This document shows, in pieces, positions 19,101 through 27,610 of a stretch of DNA of 64,000 nucleotides; position 1 is the stretch's first letter; every line of letters starts with the position of its first letter. This DNA comes from RDXT01 sp033765305 (lineage in GTDB: Bacteria > Bacteroidota > Bacteroidia > J057): the NCBI GenBank assembly GCA_033765305.1, contig JANRID010000040.1:204231-268230 (forward strand), in the 5' to 3' direction. A program made the translations under genes and the position numbers. A model generated the notes under the pieces. It was not told where the DNA came from. It searched no databases and saw nothing but the letters and a program-made list of their open reading frames with translations.

Positions 19101-19897
19101 CCGATGGAGTCCAGCGCCGAGCGGCGGAAGGTGCAGTTGGCCCCGATGGCCTGCGCCGTGCCGTAGCTGTTCATGGACATCATCATCGGCCCGTAGAACT
19201 GATACGTCTGTTCGGCGGCTCCTTTGGCTACGAAGCTTTCGTTGCGGTTGTAGTAGGCCTGGATGCACTGCACATAGCCCAGCTGCGGATCTTCGAAGTA
19301 GGGCAGCGCGCGGTCCAGAAACTCCGGCACCGGCACGTGGTCCGGGTCGAGGATGGCTACAATTTCCCCTTTGCAATGGTGCTCCAGGGCATAGTTGACG
19401 TTGCCGGCCTTGGCATTCTTCTTATCCTTGCCGCGGTACACATGGTGGACCCCCAGCTCTTCGCAGACTTGCTTGATGTAGGGGTCGTTGCCCTCGTCGC
19501 AGAGATAGGTCTCATGCGGATAGCGCACGGCCTTCATCGCCTTGAGCGTCTCGACGATCATCTCGTACGGCTCTCCGGGGCAGAAGGTCGTGACCATGTC
19601 CACCGTCCAGGCGCGCTCCGATACCGGGCGGGGCGGCACGCTCATGCTGTAATAGTGGTACCATTCGTGAAGCGACTGGAGCAGCTTGAATCCGATGGTA
19701 AAGTTCAGCAGCCAGTACAGCGGCGCATATCCGATGTGGTCCGGATCTGCAAGATAGAGGACGAAATTGCCCATGGCCGCAAGTCCCAGAAAAATGAGGA
19801 TGCGGAGGGTCCATTTTTCCCTGGGAGTCGGAGCTTTGATCCGGATCACCTCCAGGTCCTGGATACGGGCGTCGTCTATGGTTCGGACTTCAGCCAT
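16172..19897 (-). CDS. Membrane GT2 polysaccharide synthase fused to two glycoside-hydrolase-like domains
   Basis: 1241 residues in three parts. (1) About 1-570: BcsA-like processive family 2 glycosyltransferase with N-terminal helices (33-50, 60-80), nucleotide-sugar acidic residues at Asp134 (LCDEGND) and DPD184-186, the AED273-275 equivalent of TED, and Q311-x-x-K314-W315 in place of QxxRW, then several transmembrane helices up to about 570. (2) About 575-860: a region recalling GH26 folds (PFINWEGNGEAFTLS; GAANVAWVWDVQP). (3) About 870-1210: a GH2/GH5-like barrel with Glu956 (LGNETW) and Glu1054 (IVSEFGPDGYW) as likely catalytic pair. Topology would place parts 2 and 3 in the periplasm. 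Inferred role: making a beta-linked exopolysaccharide and trimming or transferring it as it emerges. ATG at 19895-19897. Confidence 0.88.
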   Translation of the reverse strand: MAEVRTIDDARIQDLEVIRIKAPTPREKWTLRILIFLGLAAMGNFVLYLADPDHIGYAPLYWLLNFTIGFKLLQSLHEWYHYYSMSVPPRPVSERAWTVDMVTTFCPGEPYEMIVETLKAMKAVRYPHETYLCDEGNDPYIKQVCEELGVHHVYRGKDKKNAKAGNVNYALEHHCKGEIVAILDPDHVPVPEFLDRALPYFEDPQLGYVQCIQAYYNRNESFVAKGAAEQTYQFYGPMMMSMNSYGTAQAIGANCTFRRSALDSIGGHAPGLAEDMHTAMQLHAKGWKSVYIPEILTKGLVPATMSAYYKQQIKWSRGVFELLFRTFPQLWRKLTLHQFLHYFILPFYYLYGLVGLIDISVPIISLTTSQVPWHVDLLEFAIMLIPLFITSMVIRQYSQRWMAEEHERGFHVLGGTLRAGTWWVFLVGFVYSIFNVKVPYIPTPKGDEQTNELRLSIPNIIACVLSLAAIAYGLYIDWNPYSFAMAGFAMTNVIILGFVVLIAQQKALARWYRGLYGKKFRPVRVTWYRFRHRLVYPLMRSGYILFASVLLIALASFGIWYGRPQVVVSRLAFDQVSPYNEGVYTTAYSVAGQHSPVLLAFGNDDKRFAVSPLRISWAAGGFPVQRVRSIQAGGGVPFINWEGNGEAFTLSRLQAGEYDAAMAAFARSIRIVDGPMFINPQWLTGLSVPDSLLGDGHLEAWRRLKQIFHREGAANVAWVWDVQPRIGRAEVQALRETVDWVEVSADPRKPFQEQYSLIRDAALTMDKRVMVHLPGPPSFEWLSAAQTAANSSFPEIQGWVWESGLAAADLAAADTVASTPRPPRPERPYLRKTGEGFELLVDGAPFYIKGIAYHPMPHWYEGGSPLTRRQLELDYRRIKEMGANTIRRYAPGMYDRNVLSIADEFGLKVIFGFVFNPETNYLRDSAAVREYVREVISEVEANKHRSSILGWNLGNETWTTLEHKFRQPYLTEVRFAYLRLINQLAAEIHRIDPGRPVFVSMRYTDDLPASLRAFQRYAPEVDILGINALYEGQIASLDSVMQRWAPGAPYIVSEFGPDGYWEPEGTPRDRWGFLDEPSGFEKAIRYASRWTHHIEPNRGRNLGGVAYSWRDQQEGTATWYGLTDFKSRLNPGYYALKEVWTGTPVQPPLADAYISPADPVWYRRSEQVYRAASENNRNLSLAYNWYLSEEEIAGPQKPFSHIGKGPVAYFQIPDKQKKYRLYLYISDPDGNVVSASRLVNP

Positions 19898-20173
19898 AAA
19901 TAGATACGCTGTTGTGCGTTCGTGCAGGAGAATGCGGGTATAAATTCAACCAACTGGTGAAGTATTTCCACCAGGGTCTTGCAAAAGTGGCGCTGAGATC
20001 CATCAGGACCAATCAAGCCTGTATTATCCGCTATATATCCGGTCCCAATGGTTTCAGCGCCGTATCATCGGGCAGAAATATCGGACTGGGCACAAGATAC
20101 GAAGCATGCAATTACGCAATGCGGAAAATGGTCCGCCGGAGGCGAAACCGATGTAAGATCTGCCGGATATCGA

Positions 20174-22591
20174 TCAGAAAATCGCAGGAAACCGGGCAGG
20201 ATCGGCTTCCTGCATCAGGCTGTACACGGTCCGGAACACATCCTCCACCTGCGGCTTGGAGAAGTAATCCCCGTCGTCGCCGTAGGCCGGGCGGTGGGCC
20301 TGTGCGGAGATCGTCCGCGGCTCGGAGTCCAGGTACCGGTAGGCGCCCTGCGTTTCGAGCACCTGCTGGAGCATGTACGCGGTAGCGCCGCCGGGCACAT
20401 CCTCGTCGAGCAGCAGCAGCCGGCTGGTTTTTTTCACCGACTCCACGATCCGGTGCTCCAGATCGAAGGGGAGCAGGGTCTGCACGTCGATGACTTCTGC
20501 CTCGATGCCGGCATCGGAGAGCTGGCGTGCAGCCTCCAGCGCGATCCGGCAGCAGGCGCCATAGGTGACCAGCGTCAGATCGGAACCGGCGCGCAGCAGC
20601 TCCGGCATGCCGAGAGGCACGGTGATGTCGCGCAGGTTGGCAGGCAGGCGTTCCTTGAGGCGGTAGCCGTTGAGCACTTCCACCACGATGGCCGGATCGT
20701 CGCCCTGCAGCAGGGTGTGGTACATGCCGGCAGCCTGCACCATGTTGCGCGGAACGAGGATGTGTATGCCCCGCAAGGCATGGAGCATCATGCCCATCGG
20801 CGACCCGGCATGCCAGATGCCTTCGAGCCGGTGGCCGCGGGTGCGGATGATGACCGGCGCCTGCTGTCCGTTTTTCGTGCGGTAGCGCAGCGTGGCGAGG
20901 TCGTCCGAGAGGGTCTGGAGGCCGTACAGCACGTAATCGAGGTACTGGATCTCGGCGATGGGGCGCAGGCCGCGCAGTGCCAGCCCGATGGCCTGGCCTA
21001 CGATCGTCGCCTCGCGGATGCCGGTGTCCATCACCCGCAGCGGGCCGTATTTTTCCTGCAAACCTGAGAAGCCCTGGTTCACATCGCCCAGCTTGCCCAC
21101 GTCTTCGCCGAAGGCCACTACCCGCGGGTCGCGGGCGAGCAGGCCGTCGAAGCAGCGGTTGAGGATTTCATAGCCGCTCAGCTGCTGGGCATCCGGCTCG
21201 TATGCCGGCCGCACTTCGGGCACCCGGAGCGGCGAGCGGGCCGTCTCGCTGTAGAGGTGCGAGTTGTATTCACGTGCCGCCCAGGCGCGCTGCGCCCGGT
21301 CCCAGGCTTTGAGGGCGTCGATGTCTTCGGATGATTCCTGCCGCACTATCACCAGCACCTGGTGGGCGGCGCGCAGCAGGTCCCGCCGGGCCGGTTCGGT
21401 GTGCTTGCGCAGTTCGGTGATGAGGTGCAGCAGCGCATCCCGCCGCGGCGAGCGCGCCGCGATCCGGCTGATGAGCGAAAGCAGCTGCGACTGATCCTGG
21501 CGGATCGGATGCTGATATTCCTGCCAGGCTTCCGATTTGGCCTGCATGACCATCTTGCGGTCCTCATGCTCCCAGGCTGCCAGCTCTGTTTCCGTGGCGA
21601 AGCCGCGCTCCAGCAGATAGGCGCGCATCTTCGTCAGGCAGTCGTAGGCCTTTTCCCATTGCAGGCGATCCTGCGTCTTGTAGCGCTCATGGCTGCCGGA
21701 GGTCGAATGGCCCTGCGGCTGGGTCACCTCCGTCACGTGGATGATGGAAGGCACATGCTGTTCCCGTGCGAGGGCGGCCGCCAGCTGATAGACCGCTACC
21801 AGTTCCTCGTAGTTCCATGCCGGCACCGTCCAGATCTCGAAGCCGCGCTCGGTGTCGGAGCGGCGGAAGCCGGCGAGCATGTCGGACAGGCTGCGCTTGA
21901 CGAGCTGAAACTCATTGGGGACCGAAATCCCGTATCCGTCGTCCCAGATGGACAGCACCGCCGGCGCCTGAAGAATGCCGACCGCATTGACCGTTTCCCA
22001 AAAATGGCCCTCGGCGCAGCTGGCATTTCCGATCGTGCCAAAGGTGACCTCGTTTCCATTGTCCGAAAATCCGGTCACGATCTCCAGCTCCGGCAGCTGC
22101 CGGTACAGCACGGAGGCGTGGGCCAGCCCCACGATGCGCGGCATCTGGGAAGCCGTCGGCGAGGCGTCGGCCGAGGAGTGGATGAGCTGTGTGAGGTCGC
22201 GCCAGTTGCCTTCGCTGTCGAGGTTGCGGCTGGCGAAATGGCTGTCCATCTGCCGCCCGCCCGAATGCGGATCGGCCTGGATGTCGGGATTGGCAAAAAG
22301 CTGGGCGAAAAATTCCTTGAAGGTCACCAGCCCGCTTGCAAACGCGAAGGTCTGGTCGCGGTAATATCCGGAGCGGATGTCGCCCTTCCGGAAAGCCTTG
22401 GCCATGGCGATCTGCGGCAGTTCCTTGCCGTCGCCGAAGATGCCGAACTTCGCCTTGCCGGTCAGCACTTCCCGCCGTCCGATCAGGCTGGCCTGCCGGC
22501 TTTGAAACGCCAGCCGGTAGTCCCGGACTGCTTCGTCGCGCCCGAGATCCTCTCCTATCTGTGCTGCCATGCCACGCAGATCTGCACCCAT
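20174..22591 (-). CDS. 2-oxoacid dehydrogenase E1, alpha and beta subunits fused
   Basis: 805 residues. The N-terminal half is an E1-alpha-like domain with the thiamine diphosphate region spanning GNASCAEGHFWETVN to DDGYGISVPNEF and the phosphorylation-loop-like TSGSHERYK. The C-terminal half (from about residue 465, YEILNRCFDGLLARD) is E1-beta: AFGEDVGKLGDVNQGFSGL, TGIREATIVGQAIGLALRG, ending in a transketolase C-terminal domain. The fused form is frequent in Bacteroidota and is usually assigned to branched-chain (2-oxoisovalerate) oxidation; pyruvate cannot be excluded. The usual GDG of the TPP motif reads GNA here. Start ATG at 22589-22591. E2 and E3 genes are not adjacent. Confidence 0.88.
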   Translation of the reverse strand: MGADLRGMAAQIGEDLGRDEAVRDYRLAFQSRQASLIGRREVLTGKAKFGIFGDGKELPQIAMAKAFRKGDIRSGYYRDQTFAFASGLVTFKEFFAQLFANPDIQADPHSGGRQMDSHFASRNLDSEGNWRDLTQLIHSSADASPTASQMPRIVGLAHASVLYRQLPELEIVTGFSDNGNEVTFGTIGNASCAEGHFWETVNAVGILQAPAVLSIWDDGYGISVPNEFQLVKRSLSDMLAGFRRSDTERGFEIWTVPAWNYEELVAVYQLAAALAREQHVPSIIHVTEVTQPQGHSTSGSHERYKTQDRLQWEKAYDCLTKMRAYLLERGFATETELAAWEHEDRKMVMQAKSEAWQEYQHPIRQDQSQLLSLISRIAARSPRRDALLHLITELRKHTEPARRDLLRAAHQVLVIVRQESSEDIDALKAWDRAQRAWAAREYNSHLYSETARSPLRVPEVRPAYEPDAQQLSGYEILNRCFDGLLARDPRVVAFGEDVGKLGDVNQGFSGLQEKYGPLRVMDTGIREATIVGQAIGLALRGLRPIAEIQYLDYVLYGLQTLSDDLATLRYRTKNGQQAPVIIRTRGHRLEGIWHAGSPMGMMLHALRGIHILVPRNMVQAAGMYHTLLQGDDPAIVVEVLNGYRLKERLPANLRDITVPLGMPELLRAGSDLTLVTYGACCRIALEAARQLSDAGIEAEVIDVQTLLPFDLEHRIVESVKKTSRLLLLDEDVPGGATAYMLQQVLETQGAYRYLDSEPRTISAQAHRPAYGDDGDYFSKPQVEDVFRTVYSLMQEADPARFPAIF

Positions 22592-22607
22592 GCTCGGCTT
22601 TTAAGCC

Positions 22608-22639
22608 GTAAAGTAGGCATTTTTGCCGCACCGGTGCAA
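22608..22639 (-). promoter_or_regulatory. Possible promoter of the E1 gene
   Basis: Minus-strand TACTTTAC (22615-22608), one base off TAnnTTTG at the end, with TTG (22639-22637) 21 bases upstream. A small hairpin CGGCTT-TT-AAGCCG (22595-22608) lies between it and the ATG. Weak consensus match. Confidence 0.3.
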
Positions 22640-22689
22640 CCCATTTCCCAGGACAGCGCTGCGCCCGGCCCCGCCGATGGCAGCTGGTC

Positions 22690-25539
22690 TTACTGCAAAT
22701 ACTTTGAAATCAGGGTTTTATACTGCGGGAGTTTTTTGACCACCTTCAGGCGCTTGTCTTTTTTGACCATGGTCAGATTGTACCGGCCGGTCTGGAAGGC
22801 GCGCTCCAGCCAGGGGAAGGCTTCGTCGGGCTTTCCGGAGCCGATATACGAGAGGGCCATGCCGTACAGCGCGCCGGCTTCGCCGCCGTCGAGCTCCAGG
22901 GCCTGCGCGAACCATTCGCGGGCTTGGTCCCAGCGGCTGAGGGCCAAGGTAGCCTCGCCTGCCTCGGTCAGCACGCCGGCCTGGCGCACCGAGTCGGCCA
23001 GCAGCAGGGCCTGCTCGTAGTCGGCGATGCTTTTCTCATACTGGCCGAGCGCCGCGCCTGCGCGGGCCCGCCGCAGGTACACGTCGGCGGTGCGGATGTT
23101 GAGGCGGATGGCTGCATCCAGATCGGGCAGCGCCTTTTCAGGCTGGAGCAGCGCCTGGTACACGCGGCTGCGCTCGTTGTAGGCTTGGGCGAAATCAGGC
23201 TTCTGCTTGATGGCTTCGCTCAGGTCCGCCGTGGCTTTGGGCAGGTCCTTGAGGGTGTAATAGGCGATGCCGCGCTGGCAGTAGGCTTCCGGATAGGTGC
23301 TTTGCAGCTTGATGGCCTGGCTCAGGTACGGCAGGGCCTCGCTGTGGCGGCCCAGCTGCTGGGCGGCATAGCCCGCGCGGTACTGCACCGCCGCCGCTTC
23401 CGGATTGAGGGAGATGGCCTTGCGGTAGGCCGTCAGCGCGTCTTCGTAGCTGCGCACGCCGCTGCGCGCATCGCCGAGGGCCTGCCAGCCGGCCAGCAGA
23501 TCGGGCTTGTAGCGCACGGCATTCTCGAAGTCGCGGATCGCCTCCGGCAGGTTGCCCATGGCAACGCGGAGCTGTCCCCGGTCGAAAAAGGCCTCGAAGA
23601 AGGTCGAATCCGATTCTACGGCGGCCTGATAGTCGGCCAGCGCCTCCAGCTTCTGATCCAGGGCCTGGCGGCAGCCGGCGCGCAGGTAATAGGCCTCCGC
23701 AAACGACGGGCGCAGGATAATGGCGTCGCTCAGCGGACGGATGGCGGCGGCGTAGTCCGCCTTGACTTTCAGATCGCGGCCCTGGTTGAAGAGGCCGGTG
23801 ACGAGCGCGCTGATTTCCTGGGCCAGGGCAGGCTGCAGGCTGTTTTCCTGGGCGCGGCCGAAGTCGCGGGCGGCACCGGGCAGGTCATTTTCCTTCACGC
23901 GCAGCATCCCGCGCCGGTACCAGGCCTCGGCCAGCCTGCGGTCGGCGGAGAGGGCGCTGCTGTAGTCGTCGTAGGCTTTGCCGGAGAGGTTCAGCGCTTC
24001 GTAGAGCAGGCCGCGCTGGAGGAACAGATTGCCGTCGAGCGAGTCGAGGCGGATGGCTGCGCTGTAATCGGAGACGGCATCGGCGGTCTTGCCGCTGCGG
24101 CGGCGCAGTTCGGCGCGCATCACGTACAGCGCCGTATCGCCGTTCCAGAGGGCCAGCCCCTGGCTGTAGTCGAGGTCGGCCTGGGCCGTCTCGCCAGCCT
24201 GCTCCTGCAGGCGCCCGCGCGCGACGTAGGCCGGACGGTACTTGGGATTGAGCTTGAGGGCCTGCGTATAGTCTTCGATGGCCTGCTTGGGCTTCTGCTG
24301 CTGTTCCTGGAGCTGGCCGCGCAGCATGTACAGGTCCGCATCGGCCGGATGGTCTTTGATCTCGCGGCCCAGGTCGCGGACCGCGCCGGGCAGGTCCCCC
24401 TCGCGCTGCTTGAGCAGCAGGCGGTCGAGGTTCACCAGGTGGTTGTTGAGCCTGGCGATGCTGTCTTCGATGTCGCGGGCGCGGGGATTGACAGCCTGGG
24501 CCATTTTCCACATGGTCACGGAACGCTGGTACTCGGAGAGCTGGGCTGCCTGATTGGCGAGGCGCACCAGATCGCTGAAGCGCTGGCTGCGCTCCTCCTG
24601 GGCGCGCGCCTCCCGCTCGATGGCTTCCTGGGCCTTGCTGCGCTTGCGGAAGGTTTCCACATCGGAGTACAGGGCCAGGGCCTGCGAATAGGCCTGCACG
24701 GCCAGGGCGTAGCTCTTGCGCGCCATGGCCTCGTCGCCTTCCCGTACGTAGGAATTCGCCAGCTCCACATTCTTCTGCTCCTTCTGCTTTTCCAGCAATT
24801 CGATCTCTTTCCGCACCTGGCTCACGATCTCCTGCTGAAACTGCTTCTGCTGCTCGATCAGCCGGAGCTTTTCGCGCTGCTCCATGCCAACGGTGTCAGG
24901 CAGGATATTGGTCAGCTCCACCTCGTAGGTTTCTTCTTCGAGCGGTTTTTCGGGGCGGAAAAACACGATGCTTTCGATCACCACCTTCCACTGGTTCTGC
25001 TCCTGCACGGCCCGGACGTACGCCACGCGGCGGGTCGGCTGATACGGCGCCTTGAGCGTCTTATGGCTGCCGCTGAAGCGCGACTCGAAGTACACCTGCG
25101 TGTAGGGGTAGGGCTGCTCGTACACCTTGGAAGTCCTGATGGCGGAGAAGCTGATGGTCTGGTCCAGGCTTTTGGCGTAGAGCGCATCGAGGTCGCGGAG
25201 GTAGCGGCCGGCCTCCACATCCCGCGTCGTGGCACGGTCGATGGCGGAGGGGGAGATATCTTCTTCGACCACCGACTTTTCGGAGGCGAAGAGCTGGTTG
25301 GTGGAGGGGGCGCAGCTGTTGGCGATCAGCTCGTTGATCTCGGTAATTCCGAGCCCGTCGCTGGAAATGAGGTTCATCAGGCCCTCCAGCTCCCGGATCA
25401 GCAGTTCGGCCCGGTAGGTGATTTCCACTTTGTCGCGGGTTGTCAGGGCCGGGGTGCTTTGCCCGGCTGCGGTCAGGGCCATGCAGCAGAGCAGGCCGAG
25501 GGGCAGGAAACGGCGCATAGGAAAGCGGTTGGGGGTCAT
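22690..25539 (-). CDS. Large secreted TPR-repeat protein
   Basis: 949 residues: signal peptide (FLPLGLLCCMALTAAGQ), an N-terminal domain of about 190 residues that looks NTF2-like and related to the neighbours (YLRDLDALYAK; VYFESRFSG; VAYVRAVQEQNQWKVVIESI), a coiled coil around residues 210-260 (EQREKLRLIEQQKQFQQEI), then about 18 TPR units to the end, many with the consensus A-x-x-x-x-G-x-A. The protein should be a periplasmic or outer-membrane-linked scaffold. Three ATGs (25557, 25539, 25518) could start it; 25539 has a CAGG 6 bases upstream. 47 bp separate it from the next upstream gene, so it probably belongs to a three-gene unit beginning at 27508. Confidence 0.82.
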   Translation of the reverse strand: MTPNRFPMRRFLPLGLLCCMALTAAGQSTPALTTRDKVEITYRAELLIRELEGLMNLISSDGLGITEINELIANSCAPSTNQLFASEKSVVEEDISPSAIDRATTRDVEAGRYLRDLDALYAKSLDQTISFSAIRTSKVYEQPYPYTQVYFESRFSGSHKTLKAPYQPTRRVAYVRAVQEQNQWKVVIESIVFFRPEKPLEEETYEVELTNILPDTVGMEQREKLRLIEQQKQFQQEIVSQVRKEIELLEKQKEQKNVELANSYVREGDEAMARKSYALAVQAYSQALALYSDVETFRKRSKAQEAIEREARAQEERSQRFSDLVRLANQAAQLSEYQRSVTMWKMAQAVNPRARDIEDSIARLNNHLVNLDRLLLKQREGDLPGAVRDLGREIKDHPADADLYMLRGQLQEQQQKPKQAIEDYTQALKLNPKYRPAYVARGRLQEQAGETAQADLDYSQGLALWNGDTALYVMRAELRRRSGKTADAVSDYSAAIRLDSLDGNLFLQRGLLYEALNLSGKAYDDYSSALSADRRLAEAWYRRGMLRVKENDLPGAARDFGRAQENSLQPALAQEISALVTGLFNQGRDLKVKADYAAAIRPLSDAIILRPSFAEAYYLRAGCRQALDQKLEALADYQAAVESDSTFFEAFFDRGQLRVAMGNLPEAIRDFENAVRYKPDLLAGWQALGDARSGVRSYEDALTAYRKAISLNPEAAAVQYRAGYAAQQLGRHSEALPYLSQAIKLQSTYPEAYCQRGIAYYTLKDLPKATADLSEAIKQKPDFAQAYNERSRVYQALLQPEKALPDLDAAIRLNIRTADVYLRRARAGAALGQYEKSIADYEQALLLADSVRQAGVLTEAGEATLALSRWDQAREWFAQALELDGGEAGALYGMALSYIGSGKPDEAFPWLERAFQTGRYNLTMVKKDKRLKVVKKLPQYKTLISKYLQ

Positions 25540-25586
25540 AAAGAGCCTGAGTGACATGGGATTGGGCGCCAAAAGATACTGGGGAC

Positions 25587-26402
25587 TCAGCGGATTTGCA
25601 ATTGCTCCGAGCGGTAGCGGCTTTTTTCCTCCGGCCCGGCAGGCAGCAGCGTGTCGATGAGCCACCCGGAATTGCTTTCGTTGCGGTAGTATTTCCGCAG
25701 CACCATCATCCAGCCGGGGATCTGGAGCAGGTGGTAGGTGACCTCGTCCACCTGCTGGTGCACCAGGGCGCCGTTGCGGACCGCCTCGGCAAAGGCCGAC
25801 AGCTCATCGGCCCGGTAGCCGCCGTAGAGGTAGTTGCGGAGGTTCTGCGGATCGGTGAACAGCGTGCCGAGCGACATGAAGTCGGTCCCGTGCGCGATGG
25901 GGTTCAGATGCCGGGCTGTATCGGGGCCGGGGGCCGGCTGAAGAAAGGGTGCGCGGACCCCGCGGATGACCCATTTGGCCGCGCCGTCCGGCTGATGCTC
26001 CAGGGTCAGGATCAGCACCGGGCGCACGGGCTTGCCCCGGTACGTCATCCGGCAGGCCAGCTCGGCATACCAGTCGGGGTCGCGGAGATTGAGCCGGATC
26101 TCGGCGCCGGGCTGCGTCACCCGCGCAATGAAGCGGTTGATCATGGCGGCATCCCATTCCTGCTGGCCATTGAAGAGCGTCAGGATCAGCTCCTCCCGGC
26201 TGGGCAGCTGCTTCTGGCTCTGGCTCCGCAGGTGGCGCAGCACCAAGGTCTCCGGGTCGTAGTTGAAGCGCTCCACAAATTCGTCGAGGTGCTTGACCTC
26301 GAAGGCAAACACCTGCTCCTCCCAGGTGTAGCGCTGGGCCGAAAGCAGGAGCGGCGCCGCAAGCAGTGCAACGGCGCCGGCCAGCATCAGAACGTGCTTC
26401 AT
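25587..26402 (-). CDS. Hypothetical secreted protein
   Basis: 271 residues, not recognised. The signal peptide is clear (MKHVLMLAGAVALLAAPLLLSAQ). The mature part has a helical start (HLDEFVERFNYDPETLVLRHL) followed by a mixed alpha/beta region with strands such as ELACRMTYRGKPVRPVLILTLE and AKWVIRGV, reminiscent of NTF2-like domains in its two neighbours. The gap to the upstream gene is 2 bp, so the two are translationally linked. Confidence 0.72.
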   Translation of the reverse strand: MKHVLMLAGAVALLAAPLLLSAQRYTWEEQVFAFEVKHLDEFVERFNYDPETLVLRHLRSQSQKQLPSREELILTLFNGQQEWDAAMINRFIARVTQPGAEIRLNLRDPDWYAELACRMTYRGKPVRPVLILTLEHQPDGAAKWVIRGVRAPFLQPAPGPDTARHLNPIAHGTDFMSLGTLFTDPQNLRNYLYGGYRADELSAFAEAVRNGALVHQQVDEVTYHLLQIPGWMMVLRKYYRNESNSGWLIDTLLPAGPEEKSRYRSEQLQIR

Positions 26403-26404
26403 AC

Positions 26405-27508
26405 TCAGCCTTTACGGGTATTGACCACCCCGATGTCGGAGAGGAAGACATCCCAGAGCTCCGTCACCTGGCCGCCTTCGATCTTTTCGTAGGACTTGAG
26501 CACCACCGTGATGTTCTTGCGGGTCACGTCGGAGTACACCGGCTTGCCCTCGCGGATGCCCGTGAAGCGCTGCAGGAAGGACACGACGCCGTAGTAGTTG
26601 CCGTCGGGGCCTTTGGTGAAGTTGCTCACATACGTTACATCGGACCAGGTGATTTCGACCTGATCGTATTTGAGCAGCTTGAGACGCTCCAGGTATTTGC
26701 GGATGGGGAAGCGCTGCTTCAGCTCGCTGCCGGCTACGGAGACCTCCACCTGCGCTTCTTCGTTGAGGAAGAGCGTCACGGCCTGATCGATGGAGCGGTT
26801 GGCATCTTCCCAGGCGGTGGTCTTGTTGGCGATGATGACCATGTACTGGTAGAGCTGGTTGGCCTTATCGACGGCCTTGCCCTTGAAGGCTTCGAAGTCG
26901 ATATTCAGCTCTGCTTCTGCGGGCTTGGCCGGTGCGGGATCCGGGACCGGGGCGGTTGCAGGCGCAGGTTCGGGCTGCATGCGGGCAGCGGCGGTTTCCG
27001 TGCCGATCTGGGCATTCTTGAGCATGCCGGCGACTTCGGCAGGCTCGCCGAGCAGCAGGTAGGAGCCGTCCCGGCGCAGGATCAGCAGCACCCGGTTGAG
27101 GCGCACGACCACGGCTTCGGTTTTGCCGGATGGGGTAATGCGCACAGATTCAGCTGTTTCGCTGACAATCGCACCATTGATCACCTCTTCATCCACGGTC
27201 AGGAGACGGTCGGTTTTGCCGTCGGCGAAATTCACCGACCGCGTGCCGCCCGGCAGCGAGGGGTCGAAGATATGCAGCGTGCCGTCCTTGAAAAAGATCA
27301 TGGCCAGCTGCTTGAAAGGAAGCATTTCTTCGGAAGCGTCGGCCCGGTCGGCGATCTTGCAGATGACGTTGCCTTCTGCCACGGCAGACACGAAGCGGTC
27401 CATCTGGCGGCCGTTGCGGAGGTAGAGGGTGCCTTGCTGGGCGTATGCGCTGCCGGCAGCCAGAAACAGGGCGGCAGCAGCGGTTCGTGCCAGGAGGGAG
27501 AGGGACAT
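26405..27508 (-). CDS. Hypothetical secreted protein with NTF2-like C-terminal region
   Basis: 367 residues from ATG at 27506-27508, chosen for the signal peptide (MSLSLLARTAAAALFLAAGSAYA). An N-terminal beta-rich domain (TLYLRNGRQMDRFVSAVAEG; SVNFADGKTDRLLTVDEEVI) is followed by a Pro/Ala linker (about residues 175-205), then a C-terminal domain (FPIRKYLERLKLLKYDQVEI; YYGVVSFLQRFTG; LWDVFLSDIGV) whose strand pattern resembles the N-terminal domain of the large TPR protein downstream. First gene of the presumed three-gene unit. Function unknown. Confidence 0.72.
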   Translation of the reverse strand: MSLSLLARTAAAALFLAAGSAYAQQGTLYLRNGRQMDRFVSAVAEGNVICKIADRADASEEMLPFKQLAMIFFKDGTLHIFDPSLPGGTRSVNFADGKTDRLLTVDEEVINGAIVSETAESVRITPSGKTEAVVVRLNRVLLILRRDGSYLLLGEPAEVAGMLKNAQIGTETAAARMQPEPAPATAPVPDPAPAKPAEAELNIDFEAFKGKAVDKANQLYQYMVIIANKTTAWEDANRSIDQAVTLFLNEEAQVEVSVAGSELKQRFPIRKYLERLKLLKYDQVEITWSDVTYVSNFTKGPDGNYYGVVSFLQRFTGIREGKPVYSDVTRKNITVVLKSYEKIEGGQVTELWDVFLSDIGVVNTRKG

Positions 27509-27610
27509 GACGAAAGTGCTTAGGGATGAATGGGAAGGATGGAATCCAAGGATCGGGGTATGGTGTAAACGCAGGCAAGGCCCTGCTTCGTACATGCAGC
27601 GGCGTGAATC

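Noticed and set aside
15932..19903. 1323-codon plus-strand open frame
   Set aside because: Antisense shadow of the synthase and glycosidase genes; GC-rich DNA leaves few stops and the translation has no domain.
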